From contig NZ_BQIP01000021.1 in the NCBI RefSeq assembly GCF_021602585.1, positions 42,721 through 106,720 on the forward strand: DNA of 64,000 nt, given 5' to 3'. Within the stretch, counting starts at the first letter, position 1; each line of letters opens with the position of its first letter. The stretch comes from Pseudomonas faucium (GTDB taxonomy: Bacteria > Pseudomonadota > Gammaproteobacteria > Pseudomonadales > Pseudomonadaceae). Below the pieces are notes generated by a model. It was not told the DNA's origin, did no database searches, and was given only the letters and a program-made list of their open reading frames with translations. Below are positions 16,086-24,588 of the stretch, piece by piece. Made by a program: the position numbers and the translations under genes.

Positions 16086-16937
16086 TCACTGCGGGGTGCC
16101 GAACAGCCCCGTCCAATAGATGCCGGCGTCGCTTTTCGGGTCCACGGCATAGGCGGCGCCGAGCTCGCGGTAGTCCGGGTTCATCAGCGTCGCGCAATGC
16201 CCGGGGCTGGCCAGCCAGCCATCCACCACCTTCTGCGCGGTGTCACGCCCGGCGGCGATGTTCTCGCCAATCTGCTGGTACAGGTAGCCTGCCAGCTCCG
16301 CACGGTCGCCCGGGGTGCGCCCGTCACGGTCGATATGGTCGAAGAAGTTCTGGTTGGCCATCGCCCGCGTATGGGTCGCCGCCACGCCGGCCAAGGTGGT
16401 GTTCCAGCTCAGTGCCGGCGCTGCGGCGAACGGCTGGCCGCCGCATTGGCGCGGCGCCTTGCGCGCAACGTTGATCGCCTGCAGCAGCTTCTGCCCCTCG
16501 GCCTGCCAGTCGCCCAGGCGCCCGCTGAGCAGCGGGCGGGCGAGGACGATGCGCCAGTCGCGGCCCTCCTGGCTGACACCGATATCGACGAACTGCGGGT
16601 CGAGCACCACCTGGCAGAAGCTCTCTTCGATGGCATGCATGGCGGCGCGGGCATCGCGGGGGCCGGACAGGCTGATGGCCTGGACATTGACCATCGGGTA
16701 GGCGGCGCGGGTCATGGCCTGTTGCAGGTCGCGGGTACCTTCCGGCGACAGGTCCAGGCGGGTGTCGCTGTTGAGCGGCGGCAGTTCCAGCGATGCCTCG
16801 CCACCACAGGGCTGGGCCTGGCTGCGGTAGGCATTGATCGAATCGATCAGCTGCGCCTCTTCGCCGGTGGCAGCCAGGCTCCCGGTCGAGATGACCAGGC
16901 CCAGCGACAAGGCGGCAACGGATGACAGGACGCGCAT
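16086..16937 (-). CDS. CAP/SCP-domain secreted protein
   Basis: 283 aa; ATG 16937 follows GGAG at 8 bases and starts a signal peptide ending near SLAA. The N-terminal ~130 residues have no family I recognise (paired cysteines around QPCGGE and ESFCQV). The C-terminal half is a CAP domain: LSWNTTLAGVAATHTRAMA, NFFDHIDRDGRTPGDRAELA, YLYQQIGENIAAG and PGHCATLMNPDYRELGAAY. It keeps the two His and Glu usually lining the CAP cavity. Exported to the periplasm or outside; function in bacteria is poorly known. Confidence 0.88.
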   Translation of the reverse strand: MRVLSSVAALSLGLVISTGSLAATGEEAQLIDSINAYRSQAQPCGGEASLELPPLNSDTRLDLSPEGTRDLQQAMTRAAYPMVNVQAISLSGPRDARAAMHAIEESFCQVVLDPQFVDIGVSQEGRDWRIVLARPLLSGRLGDWQAEGQKLLQAINVARKAPRQCGGQPFAAAPALSWNTTLAGVAATHTRAMANQNFFDHIDRDGRTPGDRAELAGYLYQQIGENIAAGRDTAQKVVDGWLASPGHCATLMNPDYRELGAAYAVDPKSDAGIYWTGLFGTPQ

Positions 16938-17138
16938 GTGGATCTCCCTGTGACTGGCAGCGTCTTGGTATGCGCTGCTCATCCTACACAAGCCCAGGGT
17001 TTTTGGCCCGGAATCGTGCGAAGCAAAGTTGAGCGCCGGCAAAGGCTTGCGGGCGGCAAAAGAGGGAGTAGACCATGGGTCGCCAGAAAAGTGCGAACGG
17101 TTGGTAATCATTCGCACCATCAGCCACCGCTGATGCGC

Positions 17139-17750
17139 TCAGCGTGCCAGGGCCTGGTTGGGTTTGTAGAACAGGAAGTGCCGGGTCTCGGCCGTCTTGC
17201 GGTAGGCCTTGGCCCAGTCGGGATGTACGTTGCGGTCATGGAAGTAGAGTGCGCCGCCGGTTGTATCCTTGAGCTGCTGATTGAGTGCCTTGCGCGCGAT
17301 TTCCTTGGCCACGTCGTAGCGCTGCGCTTCTTCGACCTGGTCGGGGCGCCCGTCGCACCACCAGGAAAACTGGCACGACTTGCTTTCCACCCCTTGCTTG
17401 ACCACGCCGCAGATGGTGTTGGGGAAGCCCTCGTGGCCCAGGCGGTTGAGCACCACGCTGGCGACCGCGCTCATGTCCTGCGCATCGGCGCCCTTGGCTT
17501 CCCAGTAGATGGTGCGGGCCAGGCAGGTGATGCTGTCATCCATCGGCGCCTGGCCTGCGGGGTCGACTGCCTTGACTTCGCCGGGGGTCAGGGTCTCGGT
17601 CTTTTTCGGCGGAGGGGCGTCATTGGCCACCTTTTCTTCGAGCACCTGCGCCTTGTCTTCGGCCACTGCGGCCTTGGCAGTGTCGGCGGCATGCAAGGGG
17701 CCTGCGAGCAGGGCCGTGGTCAATCCGATCACCATCCACGAGCAGCGCAT
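17139..17750 (-). CDS. SleB-type cell wall hydrolase
   Basis: 203 aa with a signal peptide (MRCSWMVIGLTTALLAGPLHA), a variable linker rich in Lys, Glu and Pro to about residue 70, and a Hydrolase_2/SleB catalytic domain beginning CLARTIYWEAKGADAQDM and continuing VASVVLNR, FPNTICGVV, CQFSWWCDG and YFHDRNVHPDW. The Glu of IYWEAKG is the expected catalytic acid. Such enzymes are lytic transglycosylases; in non-spore-formers they remodel peptidoglycan. Start: ATG 17750 with GGGAAG 9-14 bases upstream. Confidence 0.88.
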   Translation of the reverse strand: MRCSWMVIGLTTALLAGPLHAADTAKAAVAEDKAQVLEEKVANDAPPPKKTETLTPGEVKAVDPAGQAPMDDSITCLARTIYWEAKGADAQDMSAVASVVLNRLGHEGFPNTICGVVKQGVESKSCQFSWWCDGRPDQVEEAQRYDVAKEIARKALNQQLKDTTGGALYFHDRNVHPDWAKAYRKTAETRHFLFYKPNQALAR

Positions 17751-17798
17751 GGTTGAGCTTCCCAAATGTGCGTTGCCTCACAGTCTAGCCAAGCGCCA

Positions 17799-18716
17799 TC
17801 ACTTGAGCGTAAGCATTAGCACCAAAGGCAGGGTGACGGCGGCGAGCACGGTCTGCAGGGCGATGATGGTGGCCATCAACGGGGCATTGCCGCCCATCTG
17901 CCGGGCCATGACGTAGGACGATGATGCCGTTGGCAGCGCCTGGAACAACACCGCCACCACCGCCGCCTGGCCACCCAGGCCCAGCAGCCGGCACAGGCCC
18001 CAGGTGGTCAGCGGCATGACCAGGAACTTGAACATCGACGCCGCCATCAGCGGCCGCACCTGTTGGCCAACGCTCGCACCGCCCAGCGCCGCGCCTACGC
18101 ACAGAAGGCCCAGGGGCAGGGCCGCCTGGCCCAGGGCCTTGACCGTCGGCTCCAGGCCCGCCGGCAGGCCCAGCCCGGTCACCCGCAGCAGCAGCCCGCC
18201 GGCGCAGCCGACGATCAACGGGTTGGCAAAAATGGCCCGCAGCACCGTGGCCGGCGAGCTGTGGCGGGCGCTGAAGCGCGCGAACACCAGCACGCACAGC
18301 AGGTTCACCAGCGGCACGATGGCAGCGTTGGCCACGGCCGCCAGGGCGATGCCGGCGCTGCCGTAGATGCCGGCGGCGAGGGTGGCGCCGATGTAGTTGT
18401 TGAAGCGCACGCCACCCTGGAACACCGAGGTGAAATCGGCGCCATCATGGTTCACCGCGCCTTGGTAGAGCACCAGCAGCACGGCGCCGAGCAGGGTCGA
18501 GAGCATCAGCACACCGACCATGCCCAGCACCGGCACGCCATCGAGGTTGGCAGTGGCCAGGCCATGGAGAAACAGCGACGGCAGCAGCACGTAGTAGCTC
18601 AGGCGTTCGGCACCTGGCCAGAAGCTCTCGGCGAGAAAGCCGCGGATGCGCAGCAGCGTGCCCAGGGCAATCAGCAGGATGATGGGCACTAAGGTGGTGA
18701 GCAGCAGGTGGAGCAT
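17799..18716 (-). CDS. AEC-family (auxin efflux carrier-like) transporter
   Basis: 305 aa with about ten hydrophobic helices in two halves of five. It starts LLLTTLVPIILLIALGTLLR and has FNNYIGATLAAGIYGSAG and ANPLIVGCAGGLLLRVTGLG as family blocks. AEC proteins are secondary carriers for organic acids such as malate and malonate or for amino acids. A LysR gene lies 103 bp upstream on the same strand, so it is the likely regulator. Start chosen at ATG 18716, the first Met before the first helix. Confidence 0.88.
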   Translation of the reverse strand: MLHLLLTTLVPIILLIALGTLLRIRGFLAESFWPGAERLSYYVLLPSLFLHGLATANLDGVPVLGMVGVLMLSTLLGAVLLVLYQGAVNHDGADFTSVFQGGVRFNNYIGATLAAGIYGSAGIALAAVANAAIVPLVNLLCVLVFARFSARHSSPATVLRAIFANPLIVGCAGGLLLRVTGLGLPAGLEPTVKALGQAALPLGLLCVGAALGGASVGQQVRPLMAASMFKFLVMPLTTWGLCRLLGLGGQAAVVAVLFQALPTASSSYVMARQMGGNAPLMATIIALQTVLAAVTLPLVLMLTLK

Positions 18717-18819
18717 GGCGGGCGTTCCGTGATCGGGTACGGGCACAGGTTAGTCGCACCGATCAATCATTAAAAACGCGTATTTCTGCAGCCACCGTTG
18801 AGGAAAACTGCACGGTCAG

Positions 18820-19683
18820 TCACGCCTCAAGTGCAGTCTTGAGCACCGCGCTCAAATGCCGCCGCTGGCTTTTCTCGTGTTCCAGAAGCACCACCCGGCG
18901 TTTGAGCTGTGGCTCGCCGAAGGGCAGGCAGGTTGCCGCTGGCAGCCTTTGCAAGTCGTCGTCAGCCATCGGGATGATCGCCACCCCCAGCCCCATGACC
19001 GCCATGCTCGCCAACGCTTCCTGGCTGTCCAGCTCCATCTGTTCACTGACCTGCAGGTGCTGGCGGCGCAGCTCCTGCTCGATCTGCCGGCCCGCCCAGG
19101 CGCGCTTGTCGAAGCGCAGGAAAGGCTGGCTGGCCAGCAACTGGGGCAGGCTCTGGCCGGCGAGTTCGGGGCTGGCGATGGCCCAGAAGCGGTCTTCGAA
19201 CAGCGGGGTGAAGTCCAGGCTCTGCGGGTAGGGCATGACCGGCTCGGTGGTGATCGCCGCATCCAGCTCGCCGTCCTCCACGCGCCGCGCCAGCTCTGCC
19301 GACATGCCCGAGGCCACGCTGATGTGCAGGTCCGGGTGGTGCGCCTTGATCCACACCAGCGCCTTGGGCAGGCGGCGCGCCAGCACGGTGTGGATCGCGC
19401 CGAGCCGTAGGCGGCCACGCAGGCTCGGCCCGCTGGCCAGGGCATCGGCCAGTTCGTCGTAGGCCGCCAGGATGGTTTCAGCGCGCGCCACCGCCAGCTG
19501 CCCGGCCTCGGTCAGCACCACCTGGCGCCGGCTGCGGTCGAACAGCACCACCTGCAGTTCGTCTTCGAGGGTCTTGATGTGCAGGCTCACCGCCGACGGC
19601 GTCAGGCTGAGCAGGTCGGCGGCACGGGCGAAGGTGCCGTGGCGGGCGATGGTCACCAGGGTGCGCAGGGCTTTGAGAGACAC
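18820..19683 (-). CDS. LysR-family transcriptional regulator
   Basis: 287 aa; HTH at residues ~3-60 (LKALRTLVTIARHGTFARAA, LTPSAVSLHIKTLEDEL) and an effector-binding domain. GTG start. It reads toward the AEC transporter and away from the superoxide dismutase gene (136-bp divergent gap); LysR regulators usually control a neighbouring gene, so either is possible. Typical in length and composition, effector unknown. Confidence 0.92.
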   Translation of the reverse strand: MSLKALRTLVTIARHGTFARAADLLSLTPSAVSLHIKTLEDELQVVLFDRSRRQVVLTEAGQLAVARAETILAAYDELADALASGPSLRGRLRLGAIHTVLARRLPKALVWIKAHHPDLHISVASGMSAELARRVEDGELDAAITTEPVMPYPQSLDFTPLFEDRFWAIASPELAGQSLPQLLASQPFLRFDKRAWAGRQIEQELRRQHLQVSEQMELDSQEALASMAVMGLGVAIIPMADDDLQRLPAATCLPFGEPQLKRRVVLLEHEKSQRRHLSAVLKTALEA

Positions 19684-19819
19684 GCGGGCAGGCTCCGGGG
19701 TTGAGCGGGCGAGGCGCTATTGTGTTTCAGTCTGTGGCTGGAGGGAATGCCCGCAGGCCTTGGCAGTCCGATCTCTTGCGCGGGCGCTATGCCCGTGTCA
19801 CCTGCCATGGAGAAAACCG

Positions 19820-20335
19820 ATGAAAGCAGCGCTATTGACCGCATTACTGGCCTCTACCGGCCTCGCCCAGGCCGCGCAGACCGTGGAGCTGAAGCTCGCC
19901 GGGCCAGACGGCCCCGGCAAGTCGATCGGCACCATCAGCATCGAGCAGAACCAATACGGCACCCTGCTGACCCCCGACCTCAAAGACCTGCCGCCGGGCG
20001 TGCATGGCTTCCACTTGCACCAGAACCCGTCCTGCGCCCCCAGCGAAGAAAACGGCAAGCCCGTGCCCGCCGGCGCGGCAGGTGGCCACTGGGACCCGGG
20101 CAAGAGCAATGCGCACAAGGGCCCGTATGACGACAGCGGCCACCGCGGCGACTTGCCGGCGCTTTATGTCGGTGCAGACGGCAAGGCCAGCTACCCGGTG
20201 CTGGCGCCGCGGCTCAAGGCTGACGACTTCAAGGGCCACGCGTTGATGGTGCATGCCGGCGCTGACAACCACAGCGACCATCCGGAAAAACTCGGCGGTG
20301 GTGGTGCCCGCTTCGCCTGCGGCGTCGTGCAGTAA
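19820..20335 (+). CDS. sodC: Periplasmic Cu,Zn superoxide dismutase
   Basis: 171 aa, signal peptide of about 19 residues. All metal ligands are present: copper site His65, His67, His90 and His145; zinc site His90, His99, His108 and Asp111; Cys72 and Cys167 for the disulfide. Motifs GVHGFHLHQN, GGHWDPG and GHRGDLPAL are canonical for bacterial SodC. It converts periplasmic superoxide to peroxide and oxygen. GGAG nine bases before the ATG. It converges on a START-domain gene with only 6 bp between the stop codons. Confidence 0.95.
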   Translation: MKAALLTALLASTGLAQAAQTVELKLAGPDGPGKSIGTISIEQNQYGTLLTPDLKDLPPGVHGFHLHQNPSCAPSEENGKPVPAGAAGGHWDPGKSNAHKGPYDDSGHRGDLPALYVGADGKASYPVLAPRLKADDFKGHALMVHAGADNHSDHPEKLGGGGARFACGVVQ

Positions 20336-20341
20336 CGCGCC

Positions 20342-20941
20342 TCAGGGCTGGCGCTCGGCCACCGCCCGCAAGGTGCGCAGGGTCACGACCGGCGCATCCA
20401 CCACGAAGCGGTTGGCCAGCCAGCCGGGCACATCGCCGGCCGGGTCGGCCTGCAACTGGTAGGTCACTTCGGTTTCGCGCTCGCCCAGCGGCTTCATCAC
20501 CCACTCGCCATTGAGGTGCTGCACGCGGATCAGCCCGGGTTCCTCGGGCAGCTTGTTGGGCTCGGCGCTCAGGTGGCGCACCAGGGTGCCGTCGTCCAGG
20601 CGCTCGGTGGTGACCTTGAGGATGATGTCGCGCGGCAGCGTCGGCCACGGCAGGTTGGTGGTCAGGTACACCCAGGTGCTGTCGCCGTCGACCCCGACCA
20701 GGCGCATCTGGTCACAGGCATACAGCCATTTGCAGGCCACGCGCAGGTTTTCCTGCAGGTCGACCAGGGTGCGCACGCTGGCCTTGATGGTGCTGACACC
20801 ACGAAATTGCTGGTAGGGGGAATCGGCCGCGCCGCTGAGGTAGACGCGAATGCCTTCGCGGTCGTAGGCCAGGTTCCAGCCATCGTCGGCCAGGGCGCTG
20901 GTGGCCAGCAGCAGGGCGCCAAGCAGCAGGCAGCGGTTCAT
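20342..20941 (-). CDS. START-domain (SRPBCC fold) exported protein
   Basis: 199 aa with signal peptide MNRCLLLGALLLATSALA. The mature protein matches START/SRPBCC proteins of pseudomonads: WNLAYDREGIRVYLSGAADS, FRGVSTIKASVRTLVDLQEN, CDQMRLVGVDGDSTWVYLTT and ERETEVTYQLQADPAGDVPG. The fold has a deep hydrophobic pocket for a lipid or polyketide-like ligand. Ligand and role unknown; a periplasmic location is inferred from the leader. Confidence 0.85.
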   Translation of the reverse strand: MNRCLLLGALLLATSALADDGWNLAYDREGIRVYLSGAADSPYQQFRGVSTIKASVRTLVDLQENLRVACKWLYACDQMRLVGVDGDSTWVYLTTNLPWPTLPRDIILKVTTERLDDGTLVRHLSAEPNKLPEEPGLIRVQHLNGEWVMKPLGERETEVTYQLQADPAGDVPGWLANRFVVDAPVVTLRTLRAVAERQP

Positions 20942-20982
20942 GGCGAGTACCGCGCAAAAGGGGAAACTGCAGTATGCGCGGC

Positions 20983-21016
20983 AAAAACGAAGCCCGCCAG
21001 GTTGGCGGGCTTCGTT
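20983..21016 (-). terminator. Intrinsic terminator of the bicupin gene
   Basis: On the minus strand AACGAAGCCCGCC-AACC-TGGCGGGCTTCG pairs over 11-12 bp and is followed by TTTTT. It lies just downstream of the gene at 21030. Confidence 0.85.
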
Positions 21017-21029
21017 CAGCAACCTGGGA

Positions 21030-21866
21030 TCAACGCTTGGGGTTGAGGGTCAGGTGCACGTGACGGTTGACGTCCTTGTACAGCAGGTAGCTGAACTTGC
21101 CTGGGCCGCCGGCGTAGCACGCCTGCGGGCAGAAGGCGCGCAGCCACATGAAGTCGCCGGCTTCCACTTCGACCCAGTCCTGGTTCAGGCGGTACACCGC
21201 CTTGCCTTCGAGCACGTACAGGCCGTGTTCCATGACGTGGGTTTCAGCGAACGGAATCACGCCGCCCGGCTGGAAGGTGACGATGTTGACGTGCATGTCG
21301 TGGCGCATGTCGGCCATGTCGACGAAGCGGGTGGTGACCCAGCGGCCTTCGGTGCCCGGCATTTCGATGACGGTGGCGTTGTCGCGGTGGGTGACGAACG
21401 ACTCGGGGATGTCCAGGCCTTCGACCTTCTGGTAGTGCTTGCGCAGCCAGTGGAAGGTGACGTTGGACTTGCTGTTGTTGCGCAGGCTCCATTCGGCGCC
21501 TGGGGCGAGGAAGGCGTAGCCGCCCTGGCCCAGGGTGTGGAGCTTGCCTTCGACGGTGATGTCGATTTCGCCTTCGACGACGAACACTACGGCTTCGGCG
21601 TTCGGGTCTTGCTCAGGGCGCTCGCTGCCGCCTTCCGGCGCCACTTCGACGATGTACTGGGCGAAGGTTTCGGCGAAACCGGTCAGCGGGCGGGCGATGA
21701 CCCACATGCGCATCTTGTCCCAGAACGGCAGGTGGCTGGTGACGATGTCACGCATCACGCCCTTGGGGATGACGGCATAGGCTTCGGTGAACATGGCACG
21801 GTCAGTCAGCAGCTCGGTTTGAGCCGGGTGCCCACCGTGGGGGGCGAAGTAGGAGTGATTCGACAT
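21030..21866 (-). CDS. (S)-ureidoglycine aminohydrolase-like bicupin
   Basis: 278 aa with two cupin domains (residues ~70-140 and ~185-260), ending HLTLNPKR. The pattern AVVFVVEGEIDITVEGKLHT, GGYAFLAPGAEWSLRN, HVMEHGLYVLEGKAVYRLNQ and VEVEAGDFMWLRAFCPQACY matches the Mn-dependent AllE/YlbA family, which converts (S)-ureidoglycine to ureidoglycolate in allantoin breakdown. Metal ligands are expected in the second barrel (ETHVMEHG, Gln/His). No other allantoin gene is adjacent, so it is an orphan. A strong terminator follows and a palindrome (21982-21996) lies 116 bp upstream. Confidence 0.85.
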   Translation of the reverse strand: MSNHSYFAPHGGHPAQTELLTDRAMFTEAYAVIPKGVMRDIVTSHLPFWDKMRMWVIARPLTGFAETFAQYIVEVAPEGGSERPEQDPNAEAVVFVVEGEIDITVEGKLHTLGQGGYAFLAPGAEWSLRNNSKSNVTFHWLRKHYQKVEGLDIPESFVTHRDNATVIEMPGTEGRWVTTRFVDMADMRHDMHVNIVTFQPGGVIPFAETHVMEHGLYVLEGKAVYRLNQDWVEVEAGDFMWLRAFCPQACYAGGPGKFSYLLYKDVNRHVHLTLNPKR

Positions 21867-21981
21867 GAACGGTCTCGACTTGTTGTTCTCTCCCCGTGCC
21901 TTGGACCACACCGGCCGGTGCGTGCAGGGGATGTGCGGACAGCATATGGGCCAGCCCGCGGCATCCACAAATTAAATGTTG

Positions 21982-21996
21982 AAATACCCGGTATTT
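21982..21996. promoter_or_regulatory. Perfect 15-bp palindrome upstream of the bicupin gene
   Basis: AAATACC-C-GGTATTT in an AT-rich stretch that begins just after the stop of the LLM monooxygenase gene (which ends 21999). It could be an operator for the bicupin gene, whose ATG is at 21866; regulator unknown. Confidence 0.35.
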
Positions 21997-21998
21997 GC

Positions 21999-23363
21999 TT
22001 ACTGAATGTGCACCTGCTGGCCTGCATGGGCCTCTGGCAGGCGGTCGCCCTTGCCGAACAGCTTGTGGCGCAAGGTGCCCTCGGCATAGCTCAGGGGATA
22101 GCGACCGCGGCGTTGCAGCTCCGGTATCAGCAGCTCGACGACGTGGGTGAGGTCGTCCGGCTGCACGGCGTAGGTCAGGTTGAAACCGTCCACGCCGGTC
22201 TGGTCCAGCCAGTGCTCCAGCTGGTCGGCGATGGCCTGCGGATCACCCACCAGCACCGGGCCGCGGCCGCCAAGGCCGACGAACTCTGCCGCTTCGCGCA
22301 CGGTCCAGCGCCGGTTCGGGTCGGCGGCGGTGAAGGCCGCCAGCGCGGCGCGGCCGGCGTCGTTCTCGACGTATTCGATATGGGTGTCCGGGTCGAGGCC
22401 GGCGAAGTCGATGCCGGTCCAGCCCGACAGCAGGGCGAGGGCGGCGTTCAGGTCGACGTAGCGGCGGTACTCGGCAAAGCGCGCCTGGGCCTCTTGCGTG
22501 GTAGGGGCGACGATCAGCAGCGCCTGGGCATAGATCAGCACCTCGTCGCGGCCACGCCCGGCCTCCTCACTGGCAAGGCGGATGCCGTCGGCATAGCGGC
22601 GCAGCACCGTGGGCGTCGGCCCGCTGATGAACACGCATTCGGCATGGCGGGCGGCGAACTGCTGGCCACGCGCCGAGGCGCCAGCCTGGAACAGCACCGG
22701 GGTGCGCTGCGGTGACGGCTGGCACAGGTGCATGCCAGGCACCTGGAAATGCTCGCCGGCATGGCCGATGGCGTGCACCTTGCTCGGGTCGATGTAGCGG
22801 CCGGTGTCGCGCTCAAGGCGCACGGCGTCGTCTTCCCAGCTTTTTTCCCAGAGCTTGTACAGCACCTGCAGGTATTCCTCGGCCAGGTCGTAGCGCTGGT
22901 CGTGGCCAAGCTGGCGAGCCAAGCCCAGGTTGCGGGCGGCGCTGTCCAGGTAGCCGGTGACGATGTTCCAGCCAACCCGGCCATTGCTCAGGTGATCGAG
23001 GGTGGACATGCGCCGGGCGAAGGGATACGGGTGCTCGTAGGTCAGCGAAAAGGTCACGCCAAAGCCCAGGTGCTCGGTTACCCCGGCCATCGCCGGCACC
23101 AGCAGCAGCGGGTCGTTGACCGGCACTTGCACGCCGCCGCGCAGGGCGGCTTGCGGGCCGCCCTGGTAGACGTCGTAGATGCCCAGCACGTCGGCGATGA
23201 ACAGCGCATCGAACAGCCCGCGTTCGAGCAGGCGTGCCAAATCGGTCCAGTAGTCCAGGCGGTTGAAGGCCACGCTGGTGTTGCGTGGGTGGCGCCACAG
23301 GCCAGGCGACTGGTGGCTGGCGGCATTCATGCTGAAGGCGTTGAAGCGGATCGGGCGGGGCAT
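21999..23363 (-). CDS. LLM-class flavin monooxygenase, NtaA/SnaA/DszA type
   Basis: 454 aa, the length of the NtaA/DszA/DmoA branch of bacterial luciferase-like enzymes. Diagnostic blocks are FDALFIADVLGIYDVYQGGP, VPAMAGVTEHLGFGVTFSLT, RRMSTLDHLSNGRVGWNIVT and PVLFQAGASARGQQFAARHA. It uses reduced FMN from a separate reductase (none here) to oxidise an organosulfur, aminopolycarboxylate or similar substrate. It is 16 bp downstream of a sulfonate-type binding protein gene, so the pair probably takes up and oxidises the same compound, likely as a sulfur source (inference). Confidence 0.9.
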   Translation of the reverse strand: MPRPIRFNAFSMNAASHQSPGLWRHPRNTSVAFNRLDYWTDLARLLERGLFDALFIADVLGIYDVYQGGPQAALRGGVQVPVNDPLLLVPAMAGVTEHLGFGVTFSLTYEHPYPFARRMSTLDHLSNGRVGWNIVTGYLDSAARNLGLARQLGHDQRYDLAEEYLQVLYKLWEKSWEDDAVRLERDTGRYIDPSKVHAIGHAGEHFQVPGMHLCQPSPQRTPVLFQAGASARGQQFAARHAECVFISGPTPTVLRRYADGIRLASEEAGRGRDEVLIYAQALLIVAPTTQEAQARFAEYRRYVDLNAALALLSGWTGIDFAGLDPDTHIEYVENDAGRAALAAFTAADPNRRWTVREAAEFVGLGGRGPVLVGDPQAIADQLEHWLDQTGVDGFNLTYAVQPDDLTHVVELLIPELQRRGRYPLSYAEGTLRHKLFGKGDRLPEAHAGQQVHIQ

Positions 23364-23379
23364 GGCTGGGGCTCTTCGG

Positions 23380-24360
23380 TCAAGGCAGCACGGAGGTCGG
23401 GTAGACGGCATCGGCCACCTGCAGCTTGTGCGGGATCAGGCCCAGGCCCTGGAAGGTGTCGGCCAGCTTCTGCTGTTCGGCGACGATCTGCGGGGTGATG
23501 GCCACGGCGTTGTAGTTGCGCCGCTCGCTGGCTACCTGCAGCACGCTGGGGTTGATGCCCAGTTGCGGCGCCAGCAAGGCGGCAACCTCGGCAGGTTTGG
23601 CGTTGGCCCACTGGCTGACCTTGCCCAGCTCTGTGAAGAAGGTCTTGAGCAGCGCGCGGTGCTGGTCGGCGAAGGCCGCGGTAGACAGGTAGAAGGTGCG
23701 GTTGTTGGTCAGCCCGCTGCCATCGCGCAGGCTTTTGAGGCCCGGCTGGCTTTGCGCGGCGGCGAGGAACGGGTCCCACAGGGTGGCGGCCTGCACGCTG
23801 CCCGACTGCAGGGCGGCCACGGCATCGGCAGCATTGTTGACGTAGGCCGGGGTGATGTCCTGGTAGCTCAGGCCGGCCTGCTCCAAGGCCACGGCCAGCA
23901 GGTACTGGGCATTCCAGCCACGGCCGGTGGCCACGCGCTTGCCTTTGAGGTCCTGCACGCTGGCCAGCTGGTCCTGCTCGCGCACCACCAGGCCGATGCC
24001 GCGCGGGTAGGGCTGTTCGGCGGCGAGGTAGACCACCGGTTTGCCGGCGGCCTGGGCGAACACCGAGGGCGCATCGGCAGCGTGGCCCAGGTCGATGGCA
24101 CCGGTGCTCAGCGCTTCGAGCAGTTGCGGGCCGGCGGCGAACTCGTGCCAGGTCACTTTCACGCCTTGCGGGGCCAGGGCTTTTTCCAGCGCGCCGCTGC
24201 CTTTGAGGATGTTGATGCTGTTGAATTTCTGGTAGCCGATACGCAGGGTCTTGGCGTCATCGGCGACGGCGCTGGACCAAGGCAGCAGGGCGCTGGCGAC
24301 GGTGGCCAGGAGGCCGCCGACTAGCAGGCGGCGCAGGGGCGAGAAGGCACGGGCGGGCAT
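23380..24360 (-). CDS. ABC transporter substrate-binding protein, SsuA/sulfonate-nitrate-taurine type
   Basis: 326 aa; ATG 24360 after AAGGAG. It has an N-terminal twin-arginine-like leader (PARAFSPLRRLLVGG) with a long hydrophobic core ending SAVA. The mature part begins LRIGYQKFNSINILKGSGAL and has DLGHAADAPSVFAQAAGKPV, DLKGKRVATGRGWNAQYLL and YVNNAADAVAALQSGSVQAA, as in SsuA. It would hand an aliphatic sulfonate or similar compound to a permease, but no SsuB or SsuC partner is in the window, so it must use one encoded elsewhere. Confidence 0.9.
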   Translation of the reverse strand: MPARAFSPLRRLLVGGLLATVASALLPWSSAVADDAKTLRIGYQKFNSINILKGSGALEKALAPQGVKVTWHEFAAGPQLLEALSTGAIDLGHAADAPSVFAQAAGKPVVYLAAEQPYPRGIGLVVREQDQLASVQDLKGKRVATGRGWNAQYLLAVALEQAGLSYQDITPAYVNNAADAVAALQSGSVQAATLWDPFLAAAQSQPGLKSLRDGSGLTNNRTFYLSTAAFADQHRALLKTFFTELGKVSQWANAKPAEVAALLAPQLGINPSVLQVASERRNYNAVAITPQIVAEQQKLADTFQGLGLIPHKLQVADAVYPTSVLP

Positions 24361-24409
24361 GGGAGAAGCTCCTTGAACGGCTGGCTGGGGATGTTTCCAG
24401 CCTAAGGAG

Positions 24410-24480
24410 ATGGCGATTGGCTTTCAATTTTTTAATTCCATTTGGTTAGATTGATTTGTTCTTTTTATATCCTTTTGTGT
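24410..24480. promoter_or_regulatory. AT-rich promoter region before the SBP-monooxygenase operon
   Basis: Bases 24417-24475 are much more AT-rich than the surrounding genes (runs of T and ATTTTTTAATTCC). Within the divergent gap 24361-24588, this fits the UP-element-rich promoters of sulfur-starvation genes activated by CysB or Cbl, though no exact motif is claimed. Confidence 0.35.
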
Positions 24481-24588
24481 GTGGATGATTTCGCCTGACG
24501 CCACGCTCGCGAGAAGGTTCCGGCGCATTGACATTTTTTTCACATTCCACTGCTAGGATCCTTTGCACTTTCCAGGAGCCCCAAGCCC

